DNA from: Dryococelus australis
Taxonomy: Eukaryota > Arthropoda > Insecta > Phasmatodea > Phasmatidae
Assembly (NCBI GenBank): GCA_029891345.1
Contig: CM057009.1
Span: forward strand, 230,445,178 to 230,509,177
DNA length: 64,000 nt
Direction of reading: 5' to 3'
The stretch's first letter is position 1. Each line of letters begins with the position of its first letter. Below the pieces are notes generated by a model, which saw nothing but the letters and a program-made list of their open reading frames with translations, was not told the DNA's origin and made no database searches. Shown here piece after piece: positions 47,993 to 60,241 of the stretch. The position numbers and the translations under genes are program-made.

Positions 47993-48073
<81 letters not shown>
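47841..48073. repeat. Compound microsatellite: GT-rich part then pure (AT)n
   Basis: From 47841 to 47992 the sequence is GT-rich with an interspersed GTGTTGTGCGT unit and a short (GTGC)n stretch. From 47996 to 48073 it is an uninterrupted AT repeat of about 39 units. The (AT)n part can form cruciform DNA. Open frames over it on both strands are artefacts of the repeat. Confidence 0.95.
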
Positions 48074-48076
<3 letters not shown>

Positions 48077-48472
48077 TAAGATGTTGTAACACCCAACTTT
48101 ATAATATTTGCTTAGTATGTTATTTTGCAATAGGTTTTTTTTCTTAATATCAATATTCTGTTGCTATACACACCAAGCAATTGTTTTCCCCAATGCGACT
48201 TGAATTTGGTATGAGCCATGGTTTGAGGATGTCTGTTAAAACAATATTGGTGTGTATTGCAACAGAACATTTCAATTGATATGCCCAAAAAACTATCGCA
48301 AAACATTATACTAAGTCAATATTATGAAGATGAGTGTTACAACTTCTTATATTTTGTACAAGCTATTTTTTTATTTTACTTAAAATAAGCGGAACCAACA
48401 AGATTGACTTCTGCTGTGAACATCTGCTGAAATATAGGAGAAGTAGATCAGTGATACATTGGCTACAATTAG

Positions 48473-48806
48473 TGCTGGATTTAGACCTAGGCGACCTAGT
48501 CAGATGCCTACGATGGCTGCTTCTGCAGTGACGTGACGGGCATGCAACTCTACAAATGGAACATATTCTTTGAAAATATTTGATCAGCTAGCTGCGTTAT
48601 AAATGAAGTCGCACAAAATTAATCACAATATAAACCACTGCAAATTAAGATCCAATGCATTCATAAATTCAAAGGTCTTGGGTGTTTTTGTAGTGTACCA
48701 TACATTTTAAAATACATTTTGGACACTTCCTTATTATATAGATGACTTGGGGGAAGGGGATGTCGGCAAATACACTTCCTAGGGCGAGAATGTCTAAATC
48801 CAGCCC
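48473..48806. mobile_element. 334-bp MITE, hAT-like termini
   Basis: The left end GTGCTGGATTTAGACCTAGGCG (48472-48493) matches the reverse complement of the right end GGGCTGGATTTAGACATTCTCG (48784-48805). Internal sequence is AT-rich and non-coding. Ends of the type CAGxGCTGGATTTA are familiar from hAT-derived MITEs. The 8-bp target duplication expected for hAT is not clear here. Confidence 0.6.
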
Positions 48807-49390
48807 AGAGTGTGTGTAGAATTCAGCAATTTTATTTCTGGATATTCTGGTTTAATACTAGGCCTATAGTAGAAAAATTATAGTCACCAATAATTTTTTC
48901 ATTTCTAGAAAGGGGATAATTCTGCTTTAATATGAAAGTATTTTGATATGAAGTTAAACAAAACATCTGTGTCTGGCAAAAAAAAGTTAGATTGTCAACA
49001 TAATATTTGGTTGAATCAACTGTATATATTTGTTTGCCCACTGTTTGTATTTCTTCTGACAACTACTATAGTAACCATGTCAGCGAATGCATTTATTGAT
49101 GGCTAACAATGGTATAAATATCGTAATCAAACAAGTCCAAAAGGAATGTAAAAAGTAAAGCTGTAAAATTTGAAATATTTATTGGCGCAAGTTGTCCAGT
49201 ATTTGAAATGTATGTATTTTAAGACACTCTGATTCTCTCAGTACTCACTTTAGCTGAGGTTGCTAAGGTGCAATTCACATAGGTTCGAATCTTGATTAAG
49301 TTTCAAAAGTTTTTTAAGTAACTGAAACTGTTTAATATATGTAGAACCAAACAAATATTTTGTTTCAACAACCAAATCTTGGTTTGGAGC

Positions 49391-49416
49391 AACCAAATAA
49401 CTTAAATTATTTGGTT
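49391..49416. repeat. Short palindrome in an AACCAAA-rich patch
   Basis: AACCAAATAA (49391-49400) and TTATTTGGTT (49407-49416) form a 10-bp stem. Variants of AACCAAA/TTTGGTT recur between 49350 and 49490, giving several alternative pairings. Confidence 0.6.
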
Positions 49417-50032
49417 TCAACAACAAAACATTTTAGTGCTTATATACAAACAAATAATTTGGTTGAGCCAAACAAAATGTGTTTGATTAATGAAACCCTT
49501 CTTCTCAGAGCATGTATAAAGTAATAGTTACCATATCATTTTACAAATAAGCATTAACTCATCTCCTGAAATAAAAAGCTAACCTCGAGATATATTATAT
49601 TTTCCACCATCTTGCAGTACTGGTGCAAGGGCCGAACTGGAGTTCTATGTACAATTTTATGGCGGAATGCCATGACTCGTTCTGACACAAAATCAGACTA
49701 TCATTCGAGACAAAAAAAATGAATAAAAGATGCTGAGTGCAGCAGATTGTAAGAACATTAGGTGTCGTTACACAGCACTTAACCGTATAGTTTAACAGGG
49801 AAATGAGAGAACTTGACAGCAATTGACGAGCTGAAGTATGAAAATTTTTTTCATTCCAGCAAACAGACCAAAACATATTGAGAGATAGACAACATATTAG
49901 TCTTCATTTTTGGAATTTTATATTTTAAACTAAGAATCGCTGTGGCAGACCGCTTCACAGCATATACAGAGAATCTAATTTGGCTCATACAGGAATCGGA
50001 AAAAGAATCGTTATAATGTTGCTTTTGTAATG

Positions 50033-50064
<32 letters not shown>

Positions 50065-50547
50065 TGCAAAGGTGCATATTGAAGCTCATAGAAAAATCTA
50101 CAGTAGAATAAACTTATCCCCCTAATGTTCACGTTCTACACAAGGTGTTAGTCGAAGAAATGGTGGATGATACTTTAGAACATAAGGACATAGAAACCAA
50201 ATGTTGCAGTTCAAAACCCTGTGCTGACAAATTCTATTGCTAGTCATTTTGCAAAATTATGTCTTTGGCTCTACACCTAACGTACAGTATAGTAACAATT
50301 GGTGTTGACAAGTTAAATGGGCCTACGTCATAAAAAGGAAATCGACTTAGCACCTGCTAAATTCCATTTAACGTGGAGTGAAAGCATTTTAAGTAGATGC
50401 TGCAGATGTGTCATCCTTTCTCATCAACCTCATTAAAATATTTCTTTTCTCTGATGCATGTAATCAGAAAAACATGATTTTTCTGAAGATGGGAATTTTT
50501 CATACTATTCTGATTGCAAATTATTTCAATATGTATTCTCTAAATTT

Positions 50548-51440
50548 GAATCAGTGATAAACCACTGATTCACAATGAAATCCAACTACTCGAATAGGTG
50601 AAATTGTTTCCACTTAGAATCAGTGGAAAACTACTGGTTTCAGTGAAACAATTTCACTGATTGAATAAGTAATGGCCAACAGTATGCTGCGAATTAAATA
50701 TAGTTTTTATTGAATTTAGCCACATCATTAGAAGAAATAAAAATGTTTCTGATAGGCATTGTTTTTATAATACGTGATTTACCATAATTAAAAAAATATA
50801 AAAAAAATACTGGTAGTTAAAATTGAACCCACACCATCCCCACCCCACTGGTTGCTATGTTATCCAACTAAGCTGTCAGGCCAACAACGATGACAAAGGG
50901 GAAAATATACATACATTTTATATTTATTTATCAAATCAATGTAGTTTTAAATTGTATGCCCTTCTTTTTGTTTTTAGTTTAATAGGTATCATTAGGATTG
51001 TTAAAACAAAAATTACGAATGAGTACACTCACTTTACCAAATTTAATGCATTTTATTCCTACAAACCAAGTGCTATGATGATTACGTGAAAACAAAAAGA
51101 ATGACAAAAAACGGAATTAAAGACTGAAATTTTCATGTTACCCCGTAAAATGGTATTATGAAAGACTAAACTCGCAATATTGAAAGTATTTTTTATTGGT
51201 TTTATTAATTAATGAGTTATTCCATTTGATACACGTTGTTTAACTGTTATTTTATACTCTGTGTTTAACTGATCCATTACGCAAAAAAACCAGTCACTCA
51301 AAAACAGTGAATAAAATGGCTGATGAACCAATGGAAAATGACACTCGATGAATTAGCGAAGAAAAACTGGAATTTTTTCACTAATTCATCAATTAAATCT
51401 ACTGAAGTGACTGTTGAATCATTCAGTAACTGTTAATTGA
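50548..51440. repeat. Cluster of small hairpins with CAGTGA/TCACTG words
   Basis: GAATCAGTG (50548-50556) pairs with CACTGATTC (50563-50571). GTGAAATTGTTTC (50598-50610) pairs with GAAACAATTTCAC (50645-50657). GATGAATTAGCGAA near 51348 pairs with TTCACTAATTCATC near 51377. Single CAGTGA words are scattered between. This could be a shredded foldback element; I cannot name it. Confidence 0.5.
50815..50885 (-). mobile_element. tRNA-like SINE head fragment
   Basis: The minus strand reads CTTAGTTGGATAACATAG (A-box-like) and, 40 bases on, GTGGGTTCAATTTT (B box). No SINE body follows that I can match, and the cloverleaf of a functional tRNA cannot be drawn. I therefore list it as a SINE or tRNA relic. 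Confidence 0.4.
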
Positions 51441-51795
51441 TTTAAACAGTGAAATTCTCACTTAATAAAAGTTATGTGTTATAATACCTACCCATTATCT
51501 ATAGAAGAGCAACTACTGAATGTCGAAACACAATAGCAATCTGGGTAAAGAGTGCGAATTAACAATATGTAGATTTTGCAAGTTTTCGTGACAGCTGAGC
51601 CATGAAAATGACGCAAATTGTGAGACTGAATCCCTTAAAATATGTATGTTATGTTTCTGTGTACATTACCATCAAAGTAGGATGTCAAATTACCTAAAAT
51701 TTCAATCTTCAATATTGAGACTCTGCACCATACATTTAAATGTGATGTTGAATCATAATGAAATATTGGCTATAAGAAAAATAGATGATATACTA

Positions 51796-52364
51796 CACTA
51801 TCTACTAAAAAGTAATTGGGCACCTGTGAAGATAGGTAATTCAGTACGTCAGTTGACTTGTGTTTCACGGCCTTCGGTGGAGGACCACTGGTGGTTGTCC
51901 ATGGCAGCATTAACACAGAGGCCTATTGTAACATTCTGGATAATGAAATGCTCCCAACCTTGTGGCATTTTTACGGAATGGACATGTGTTACTTCCAGGA
52001 TAACATTGCCAGGTGCCATGTATCAAGGGCTACTATGCAGTGATACGCCGACAACGATGTTTGCCAATTGGACTGGCCCGCCCAGAGCCCCGATCTCAAC
52101 CCTATAGAACATCTTTGGGACAAATTGGATCGCCAGGTGAGGGCTCATCAGGTGTGGCCAAAATCCATTGCTCAACTCATGGAATGGTTGCAAGAGGAAT
52201 GGCGACGAATCCCTGTAGATGTCCTGCAAACACTCGTAGAGAGCATACCAGATAGGGTGGCTGCTGTTATAGCCGCAAGAGGTGGCCCTACGAGATTCTA
52301 ACAGGGTGACAACCACCGAGCAAAAATTGTGGACAGGTGCCCAATTACTTTTTGGTAGATAGTG
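51796..52364 (+). mobile_element. Internally deleted Tc1-like element, 569 bp
   Basis: The termini are 32-bp inverted repeats with one mismatch: 51796-51827 starts CACTATCTACTAAAAAGTAA, and the reverse complement of 52333-52364 starts CACTATCTACCAAAAAGTAA. TA flanks both sides (51794-51795, 52365-52366), the hallmark target duplication of Tc1/mariner. Only the 3' half of the transposase gene is left. The ends are in far better shape than those of the Tc1 copy at 11.3 kb, suggesting a younger insertion mobilised in trans. Confidence 0.9.
51858..52301 (+). pseudogene. C-terminal half of a Tc1-like transposase
   Basis: One frame reads FGGGPLVVVHGSINTEAYCNILDNEMLPTLWHFYG, then FQDNIARCHVSRATMQ with the second catalytic Asp. 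A single TGA (52041-52043) probably replaced a Trp codon. It resumes DWPAQSPDLNPIEHLWDKLDRQV with the catalytic Glu and ends AAVIAARGGPTRF at the stop 52299-52301. The DNA-binding helix-turn-helix half and the first catalytic Asp are deleted, so no active protein is possible. It belongs to a different Tc1 lineage from the 11.5-kb gene, which ends with a GGFTPY-type sequence. Confidence 0.9.
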
Positions 52365-52366
52365 TA

Positions 52367-54744
52367 CTATGCAATTTGATATTGATAATGTTGACGTTAC
52401 CTCAGTATTTTTAAGCAATTACTAATTAATCTACCTTTATTTAGCTTATGTTCTGTGCAGTCATTGATTGCATCGTGATGAGGTTCTAAATAATTTTTTC
52501 GACATTGGATGTGATGATTCTCATTGCTGAATTCAAGGTAAAATTATACGTTATATTTATAAAATTATACTTTCATTAAAAAAAGTTTCAAAATTAAAAC
52601 TCCGAGCATGTCCTTTGCAAATTACTATTACGTAACGTTTAATGTCATAGGCCCTGTCATGTCACTAAAAACTATTTTTATTCTTATATGACATTACATA
52701 GGGCAACAGGTGCAACATGATAGAAGGGGACAAAACTTAAACTGTCAGCTAATTGAAAATAGCTGTGTATGACATAAAAATGACAGAAATCACAAAGGTA
52801 AAATATTGTTTGATAACATTTGGTTTTCAATTCTGTCCTGACATAAATGTGATGTTCATAAATAAATGGCATTATTTTCTTGTTGTAGCAAGATAGGTAA
52901 TTTGTATCAATCTTTAATTCATGCAAAAATAATTGAATACTAACTCATCCTTAACTCTCTTTGCATCCATGGCAGAATACAGATTTACAATTTCTTAGCT
53001 AGAATTACTATTTACCACAGCCATTTTCAGTCATCTGCTACAGCTGAGACTGCTTGTCCTGCACATAAGTGGTCTGAGCAGTCATAGTTCATGTGTTTAA
53101 GCACAGGTAGGGCTGCACAGGGATACTGAATATTTGAGTAGGAGAAGGAGAGTGAGCTTATGAACTGCATAACAATTTTTAATTTTTAAGTGTAGATAAG
53201 CTTTGCAATGTAGGGTTGTGCGAAAGTGACTTTTGTTTTACGAAACAAAAATATAAAATATGTTGTCGGATTTTATGAAACTGAAATGAAAATGAATAAT
53301 AATTTTATGAGAGCGAAGATCTGAAAATTTCATCAAGTTTTCAATATAAATGTGTGCACCTGTTGCTTATCTCACGACTGCTTATAAGGGCTGGCAGTCT
53401 TGCAGCCCATGTGTGCACAAAGGGTGAGACACGCCCCTTTTCCTGCTAGCTGCATACCATGTCCCTGCTACCAGTGTGCGCATGCGCTAGCAAGGCCGGA
53501 TGGGCTACCGCCGCCGTAGCCCATCCACACCACCCAGCCTAGCGATGTACAAGCTACATAACATGCATTGCTCAAACGAGAGGATCGGCCTGTGGTCATT
53601 GGCAGAGTAGAAAGCCCCAAGCAATCATAATGTTTATTTTAATTGAGAGCAGCTGCTGCATAAAAAATAGTTTTCTGTAATTCACAAATAATTCAGGGGG
53701 GGGGGGGGGAACTGCAGACCTGTAGGAGGAACTGCCACTGTGACAGAAGTGTTGTCTCAAACCCAGATGCAAAAATGCCTCTTGTCATTGAATTATTAGC
53801 AGCATCAGTAAATAAAAGAATACTCATCAGTAATTTCAGCTGTTGACAGTAACAAAAGGAATGCAACATTAATCAATAAATATTATCTGCAATAAGATAG
53901 TCAGTGTTGCCAACTTGGTGTTTTTATCATCAGATCTGGTGGTTTCAGAAGATAGTCTGGTGACTCAGTTTCATATTTGTGACAGGTTAAAAAGTGTGGC
54001 AAATATGGTAATTTAAAAGCAGACACAACATTTTTTCCATTATCAAATTATCACACTTCTGTGTCTTCAGGACTGTTTATTTTTTCCAAATATACTGTGT
54101 ACACCTGGAGAGAGAATGGAAACATCTTGAGATGCATATTACATGTTTTATTGCATGTGATTTAGTTCTTATAGGCAGTTGTGTGGGAGGTATTTTGCAG
54201 GATTATACAATTTGACCCCAACATAAGAGAAGTTTTAGGAACCTCTGCACTGAAAGATTTCTTAAAGTATTATCTGTACACCTTGAGAGTACTGTGTATT
54301 TGCATGTATGTATAGTGTATATGTTATTAAAGTAGGTACTTCAGAACAGTTTTTTTTTGTTTTAATTAGTGACAGTGGTATATCAACTGTAGTGAGCAAT
54401 AATTAATATTATTTAATAATGAAAATACATATATTTGATATATTTAATACAAATTTAATTTTAAAAGTACTAAGGTTTTTATCTGATGATTTTTGTACAG
54501 TATTGATTTAGAGACTTTCTTTTAAAAATGTTGGCTATGCTAAACAGAGTTCATCAGTAATATTGCTGCCCTGACTATGATAATTGCAATGTCAGCTGGA
54601 CAGTTATAACTCCAAAGAGTCTTGAAATTTCAAGATTAGGTGTATTTTCTACTATAGAGTTATGTTTAAATAACTGAAAAAAACTGTAAAAAATTATAAG
54701 TTCTATAAAAAAATATTTGTGAGAAGGAAAATAATTATATTGGT
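52367..54744. other. Non-coding stretch with a GC-richer island
   Basis: No gene seen. The interval 53390-53610 is distinctly GC-richer and holds a perfect 10-bp hairpin (53499-53508 GATGGGCTAC with 53516-53525 GTAGCCCATC). A run of G lies at 53695-53708. Confidence 0.5.
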
Positions 54745-55445
54745 CTGTTAAAGGAGCGACTTTACGGGCAAACTCATGTGTGAAGTGCCTGAGCCAATTG
54801 ATGAGGCCTATGAATTTCTGTAGAAGTTTACTGTTCTGGGGTGGCGTGGCTGCTGCGATCTTTTCGAGTTGTTGGGGGTAGGGTGCATGCCTCTTTCAGT
54901 CTACCATGTGGCCTAGAAACTCTAGTTGCTGTATCCCGATGTGGCATTTCTGTGGGATGTAGGACAGGTGGCGTGTTGCCAGGCGCTCCAGCACCATGTC
55001 TAGGTGGCGTTGGTGGTCATCCCAGTTGCCCAACCATACAATGATGTCGTCCAGTTGTACCATCGTGAAAGGCCCGATGTACCCCTCTAGCGCCTTCACC
55101 ATCATCAACCACCTTTGCATCTCCCAGACTAGTTACGGCCTCATCCACACTAATTAAGGGGGTAGGCTGGCTGACGGTAACCTCATTAATCGAGTGGAAA
55201 TCAATACAAAAACAGTGTCCCATCCTTTTTATCTGCAAAGGTAATTCATGAATTTTACCCACTCTCTGATGGCTCAATCATCCCATTATAAAACATTTCA
55301 CATACCTGTTTCCGAATATCCCACTGCTCACGGAAGCCATAGGGCCTCGGCTCGGTGTAGATTGGCTGCTCACGTGTGGTGGTGATCCGGTGAATCACCA
55401 CTGTGGTCTGACTCAGCAGGTTGGCGTCTGTCAGGAGGCAGCTAA
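54745..55445 (-). pseudogene. Ty3/Gypsy reverse transcriptase fragment
   Basis: The minus strand starts near 55440 with VVIHRITTTREQPIYTEPRPYG and KQVCEMFYNGMIEPSES, the N-terminal RT block, then CIDFHSINEVTVSQPTPLI (first catalytic region) and EAVTSLGDAK. About 100 bases of the palm are deleted here. It continues YIGPFTMVQLDDIIVWLGNWDDHQRHLDMVLERL (54896-55120), where the xxDD box keeps both aspartates as QLDD, then QKCHIGIQQLEFLGHMVD and, past a stop, LLQKFIGLINWLRHFTHEFARKVAPLT to about 54745. No protease, integrase or LTR is attached. It may be related to the element at 60.5 kb but on the other strand. Confidence 0.85.
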
Positions 55446-56689
55446 TAGCTCACCAGTTTTTGTCCTTCCTGTGCATAGTGTTACATGCAAACAGGATGCA
55501 TTTCTCATGCAAACAAGAATGGAATCTTTGCTATACCAGTTAATTCTTCTTGTGGCCATGTCGGAACAAATACAAGGTAATTATTGAAAATTTAACACCA
55601 TCTTTAAACCCTTGGTATTCTAAATATGCTGGTGTTTTTTTAATCATATGTTCAGTAGTTTTCCCGTAAAAAAAATATATTTGGCGGAGGTGAAATTTTT
55701 GAACAGCTAATTTTTCAGCAATCATGAACTTTTTCCCTTATTGAGATAAGTACCACATGTGAACGAATGAAATACTCTAGGTCAAATAGTTTTTGTGAAT
55801 CAAAGTGAAACATTTCATGATGGTTGTCTATTTCAGCATAATAAATATTTATTATCCTAAAAGCATACATAAAATGTTCTGAGCATCATGAAGGAATTGC
55901 CTTTGCATATAATAGGCGAAACTCAAGTTTTGTATATTTTTTTCCTGCATATGGTATCCCTGATAAAAAATATTTTTATACTTATTAAATAATCACTTAT
56001 GAATTGTTTTACATAACAGTAAAGAAAATGTATTAACAGAATAAGCACATTTAATTAAAATTTACATTATTTACAGCACACTGTTTCATTAATATTACAA
56101 TTACATTCCCTCTTTTCAAAGTCACAATACAAATATACAACATACATTTGGAAATATAAATATTTAGATACTGGATATATTTTATTCACATCTGTGTTAG
56201 TAAGATATATAAAGTTTTAGATTCTAGACATAATTAATAATTGCAGGACACACTTATTTATAACTACTATATTATACTCTCTCTCATAAAAAAATGGGAA
56301 TTTCCAAATACCCAAAGTATGCTTGTATACTGTGCATATAAGTTTAGAATTGAAATAAAATAAAATAAAATCATTTGGTAGAAATAACAAGGACCCAGCA
56401 CCTTTATAACGCAGTGAGGCCAACAACTAACAGCTTTCAGAATGTTATTATATATTCCACTTAAATGTCATATGCGTATAAACACACACTATATACTGTC
56501 CACTGTAGAACATTTATTCCCCATGGTTACAGTTAACTTAAACTTACCCTAGATTACAGTGCTGACTATATGGCAATTTTCTTCATTTTGTTTCTAAGCT
56601 TCCTTTTCTCATCATCTGAGTTTCTCACTTTAATGTTAAGCTGCCTAAACCTTATGTAAAATCTAGTTCTGACGAAACAGTGTATTACT
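55446..56689. other. AT-rich non-coding stretch
   Basis: No gene recognised. The frame at 55540-55725 (minus) shows no motif I know. Confidence 0.45.
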
Positions 56690-59600
56690 TCTCATGACAC
56701 TTTTCCCATCAATAGCATTCTTGATGTCATCAGTAAGAGTTTCAAATACATTAACCCCTTTCCAAACGTATTCGCCATGCACAGCAGTAAACCTATGTTA
56801 CAAAATTCTGATGGCATTTAGAAGATCGGAACTCTGAGTAAGCAGGCCACCATGTGTAAGGTAACTAATCCAGCTACTGCTATCCAATTCCAATGAAGGT
56901 GTTCCAAGCTCAAGGTACTTATTTTTGAAACAAAATGTCACACAACCCACAATTTTTTTTTAACCTTTCACATGATATGTCCTCATTTGGTAGTTCTACT
57001 TAACTCGTATCGTTTTCCAGCAAACCAGTTACAGAATTTACTCTTACGGTGCTCTGTAACTTACAGGTTAAGTCCATTTCCTTACGTAACAATAATTGGC
57101 CCCCCATGTGGTTCCATTATGTTGAAGTTCATAATTTCAGCAGATTTGTGTATTAGGCATGTCTCAAATTTTGTCTGCTGCAGAGTGTTTACCCATAATA
57201 TAGTTTCACACTTTGTATTTGAAGTCCACTGGATTCGGGTGATTGTTCTAATGTCCTATGCCTCTTATATAAGAAAAAAAACATTCTAGGATGTCCAAAC
57301 TCAGTTTAATTTTAGTCACGTACCGAACATGAAAAATTAATTTCAATAGTCAAATAAATCTTGCATGGATTTATCGCAAATTTGTATACCTCCTTGGATA
57401 GGCAACATATTTTTGACTTCTTTTGCCCGGATAGTTTCCAAGAGCTTTGTCATTTCATTTAAAATTCTGTTGTGCTGCTCTTTATATGTGCCATACACAC
57501 TATCAGACTGTGGTGAATTCACGACATCGAACCAGTCATTGAAAATTTTACAAAAATTTGCTGTGGTGGTGGAATCTCCTGTTCCTAAAGTATTCACCTT
57601 TAAATAACCTAAGCTTGAGAAACGTTGTTTGATAAGAGCAAAGCTACTGTTTTTACTTGTTGGTGGCCACTGCCTTTCTCTTCTAAATGACGTGTTAACG
57701 CAGGGGCTAATTTCAAATCATGCACGGATTTCTCAAACAGTTGCTCAAAAAATATTTTATCTATTTCTCTGCTACTCTTTGTGACAAACCCCTTATCTAA
57801 AAGTGATATATTGCCAACTTCAATAGGTGCGGAATATCTGCAAATATGAAAATTTTCTTATTGCTGTCGCTGGGTTCGAGAAACTAGTATTTTTAGAATC
57901 AATTCCCAACTGCATCCATACCACTCTGTTTCCTCCACCTATGTCGCTTACTACTGCTACAACCTGAAAACTACAGTCTTGTACTTTATGTATAATTGCT
58001 TTAAATATATGCTGTTACATAGACTGATTTAAATCTAATAAATTGGTTGTTTCAATTTACCATGTAAACCACATGCCATAACAACTTTTGCATATTTGTG
58101 GGGGGGGGGGGCAATATTTGCCCTCTCACTCTGTCCACATATATCTCACTGGAAATTTTCACTTCATCAAAAGACAAAACTGTAATTTTTTCAAATTCAG
58201 TGAATTCATTGGCTTTAGCTTGCACGAGGGCCATAATGTCATGCAAAATGCCAGTATCTCAATTAAACTGCCTAGCTCATTTTCGCAAAGTGTATTTACC
58301 CAAAAGGAAGACGAGGTTTTTTGACAGAAAAGGAATAGAAAAATGAGGGGTCGTCTACAATTCGGGAATCGTCTTAAATTCAAAACCTAGGCCATTTCGA
58401 CAAAGGCTTTTCATGCTTAAATACCATGTGTCCTATGGTTGTATGTATTTTTGTAGTGCTGAGACTGTACCTGTCAACTTTGACAAGGGTCCCCTTATCC
58501 GATGTCGCCCAGCTGGCAGCCGTAAAGAGGAAGCGCTTTGCTGGGAAGCAAAATTGCCCAAGTCACGAATAGGTATATAACACCCACAAAAGTTTTACAG
58601 TGTAAGAAAAATGCTGCTACCATACAGCCAGGTTAGACACGCCTATTTCACTGTGATTAGCATTTCTTTAAAAGTAAATCAAATATATAATATTATTCAC
58701 ATAATAACAGTTAATCTTGAAGGGTTTGTCATAAATTCATATAAAAATACTTCAACCCAAATCTTTTTTTCAGCACTTCACAGGGGTAGTCTTAAATTCA
58801 GGTTTAAATATTTTTCCCTCAAAATATTTTTTTGGGAAGGGGTCATCTTAGATTCAGGGTCGTCTTCCTTTTGGGTAAATACAGTAATGTCAGACAACAT
58901 ATACTTTAACTTGTTACATAAATACTTATATGCTTTGGAACTAATGCTTTGCAGTGATATTGCTGATGCTACATTATCTGGTGACTAACGAATGTGATGT
59001 TCAGGATGCAATATGTGATGAATCTGACCTGGTGTAAAAAAAGTGATAGTATTTCGTGGAATTTAGTGTTCCTGTCTTTCATATTACACATCTTTAATGC
59101 CTCAACCTCTTCATGTGATGTAATATTATGTTTCTCCAAATTTTCCTTTTCAAGAAATACTCATGTGAACTGCCTCTCCAGTTATTCAATGCGCTGATGC
59201 AGCTTCAATGCAGTCTTCTCTGACATCACTGGTGGCTTGTTATCTGTAATAAGAGCAATTTCAGATGTATCACATGCCTGTGGCTTCTTTGCTGGTGAAC
59301 TGTAACAGTGAATAACAAATTAATTTGGCTGTGCGTAAAACTGTTTTACACAATTAACTCATTGATGATATTTTATTCTAACAATTATTGAACATAAAGT
59401 TTTGACACCGGTGTGTTTTCTTACATCAAGTAACCAGACACTAGAGTGTAGCAGCGATTTATTCCAACATAACATAACATATTTGTTGTAACTACCATCT
59501 CACTAGCACACTACGTTTTCAATCTGCTTACTATTGAAATAGGGTTGAATACAGTTAAAAAAAAGTATGTGAAATATTTAATTCAATTACATTTTGAGGC

Positions 59601-60241
59601 AATTGTTGCCCATTAAATCTTATCTTGTTGAGATAATATGGATGTTTGTGATAAATGAATTCTATAATGTCTCATAATACATACATAGGTTTACGTGAAT
59701 TAAAAAATTATCTCATTGCCTTACAGTAATTTCCAATGAAAATCGCTTATTCATATTTGGAAAATGAACTCAATTTTATGTGCTATATTCCAGTAGAATA
59801 TATCGCACAATATTTTTTCTTGCTATTATTTTGTGCCTTTCATGCCTTTCACTTGTGCTGGGAGGCACTTCTTCATTTTTAGGTAACAACAAACTCGGAA
59901 CCGCATCTTTCCATATTTTCCTTGAATTTGCTGGTGAGTAGTTAAGCAATTTCTGGTGAGTTTTGTAGAATGCATCTCTTGCGAAATGAACTTAACATAT
60001 ATGTGCTGAAATGTGAAAAACAGAAACATACCATCATTGAAACCAAAAACAAACATTTTGTATGGTTTCTGATACATAGTTTGGCTATGGTTACCTGTTT
60101 TAGTGTTAATAAAATCTGACCTCTGGCATAATATGGTCCTCGTCTTAGCAGTTTCTTCATCTGTAGGAAAAGAAAAAACTTAATAACATCTGCATGGTTT
60201 CTCCTGTCATCGTTACACCTGAACACAGTGCAATGTGCCAT
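56690..60241 (-). pseudogene. P-element-type transposase with N-terminal THAP domain, introns preserved
   Basis: Exon 1 (60241-60095) starts MAHCTVFRCNDDRRNHADVIKF, then one base out of frame FPTDEETAKT and CQRSDFINTKT. The donor is GTAACC and the acceptor TTTCAG, so intron 1 is 60006-60094 (89 bases). Exon 2 gives HIC-VHFARDAFYKT and WKDAVPSLLLPKN, completing a C2CH THAP finger with one internal stop. Near 59280-59100 a coiled-coil-like segment follows, then ISLQSISSKAYKYLCNKL (~58960), ILHDIMALVQAKANEFTEFEKITVLSFDEVKIS (58250-58160) with the Asp of SFDE, EEKGSGHQQVKTVALLLSN (~57690), TANFCKIFNDWFDVVNS (57343-57597) and THGGLLTQSSDLLNAI (~56850). P transposases bind DNA by the THAP finger and use GTP; the order matches the family. 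Stops, shifts and a MITE inactivate it. Confidence 0.85.
58291..58883. mobile_element. 593-bp MITE inserted in the P-element gene
   Basis: Both ends carry the same perfect 24-base inverted repeat beginning TGTATTTACCCAAAAGGAAG (58291 rightward, 58883 leftward). The insert separates the P-transposase codons for LSDI(T) from those for (T)LRK. The ends contain TATTTACC, so a TA target is possible, but the exact duplication cannot be fixed. Inside, further GTCTTAAATTC / GGGGTCGTCT words recur in both halves, suggesting a longer, worn inverted repeat. No coding capacity. Confidence 0.8.

Noticed and set aside
47783..48147. Long open frames on both strands (Ile-Tyr and His-Thr repeats)
   Set aside because: They are translations of the GT and AT microsatellite, not genes.
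50815..50885. Functional tRNA gene on the minus strand
   Set aside because: Only A- and B-box-like words are present; acceptor and anticodon stems do not pair. Better explained as a SINE relic.
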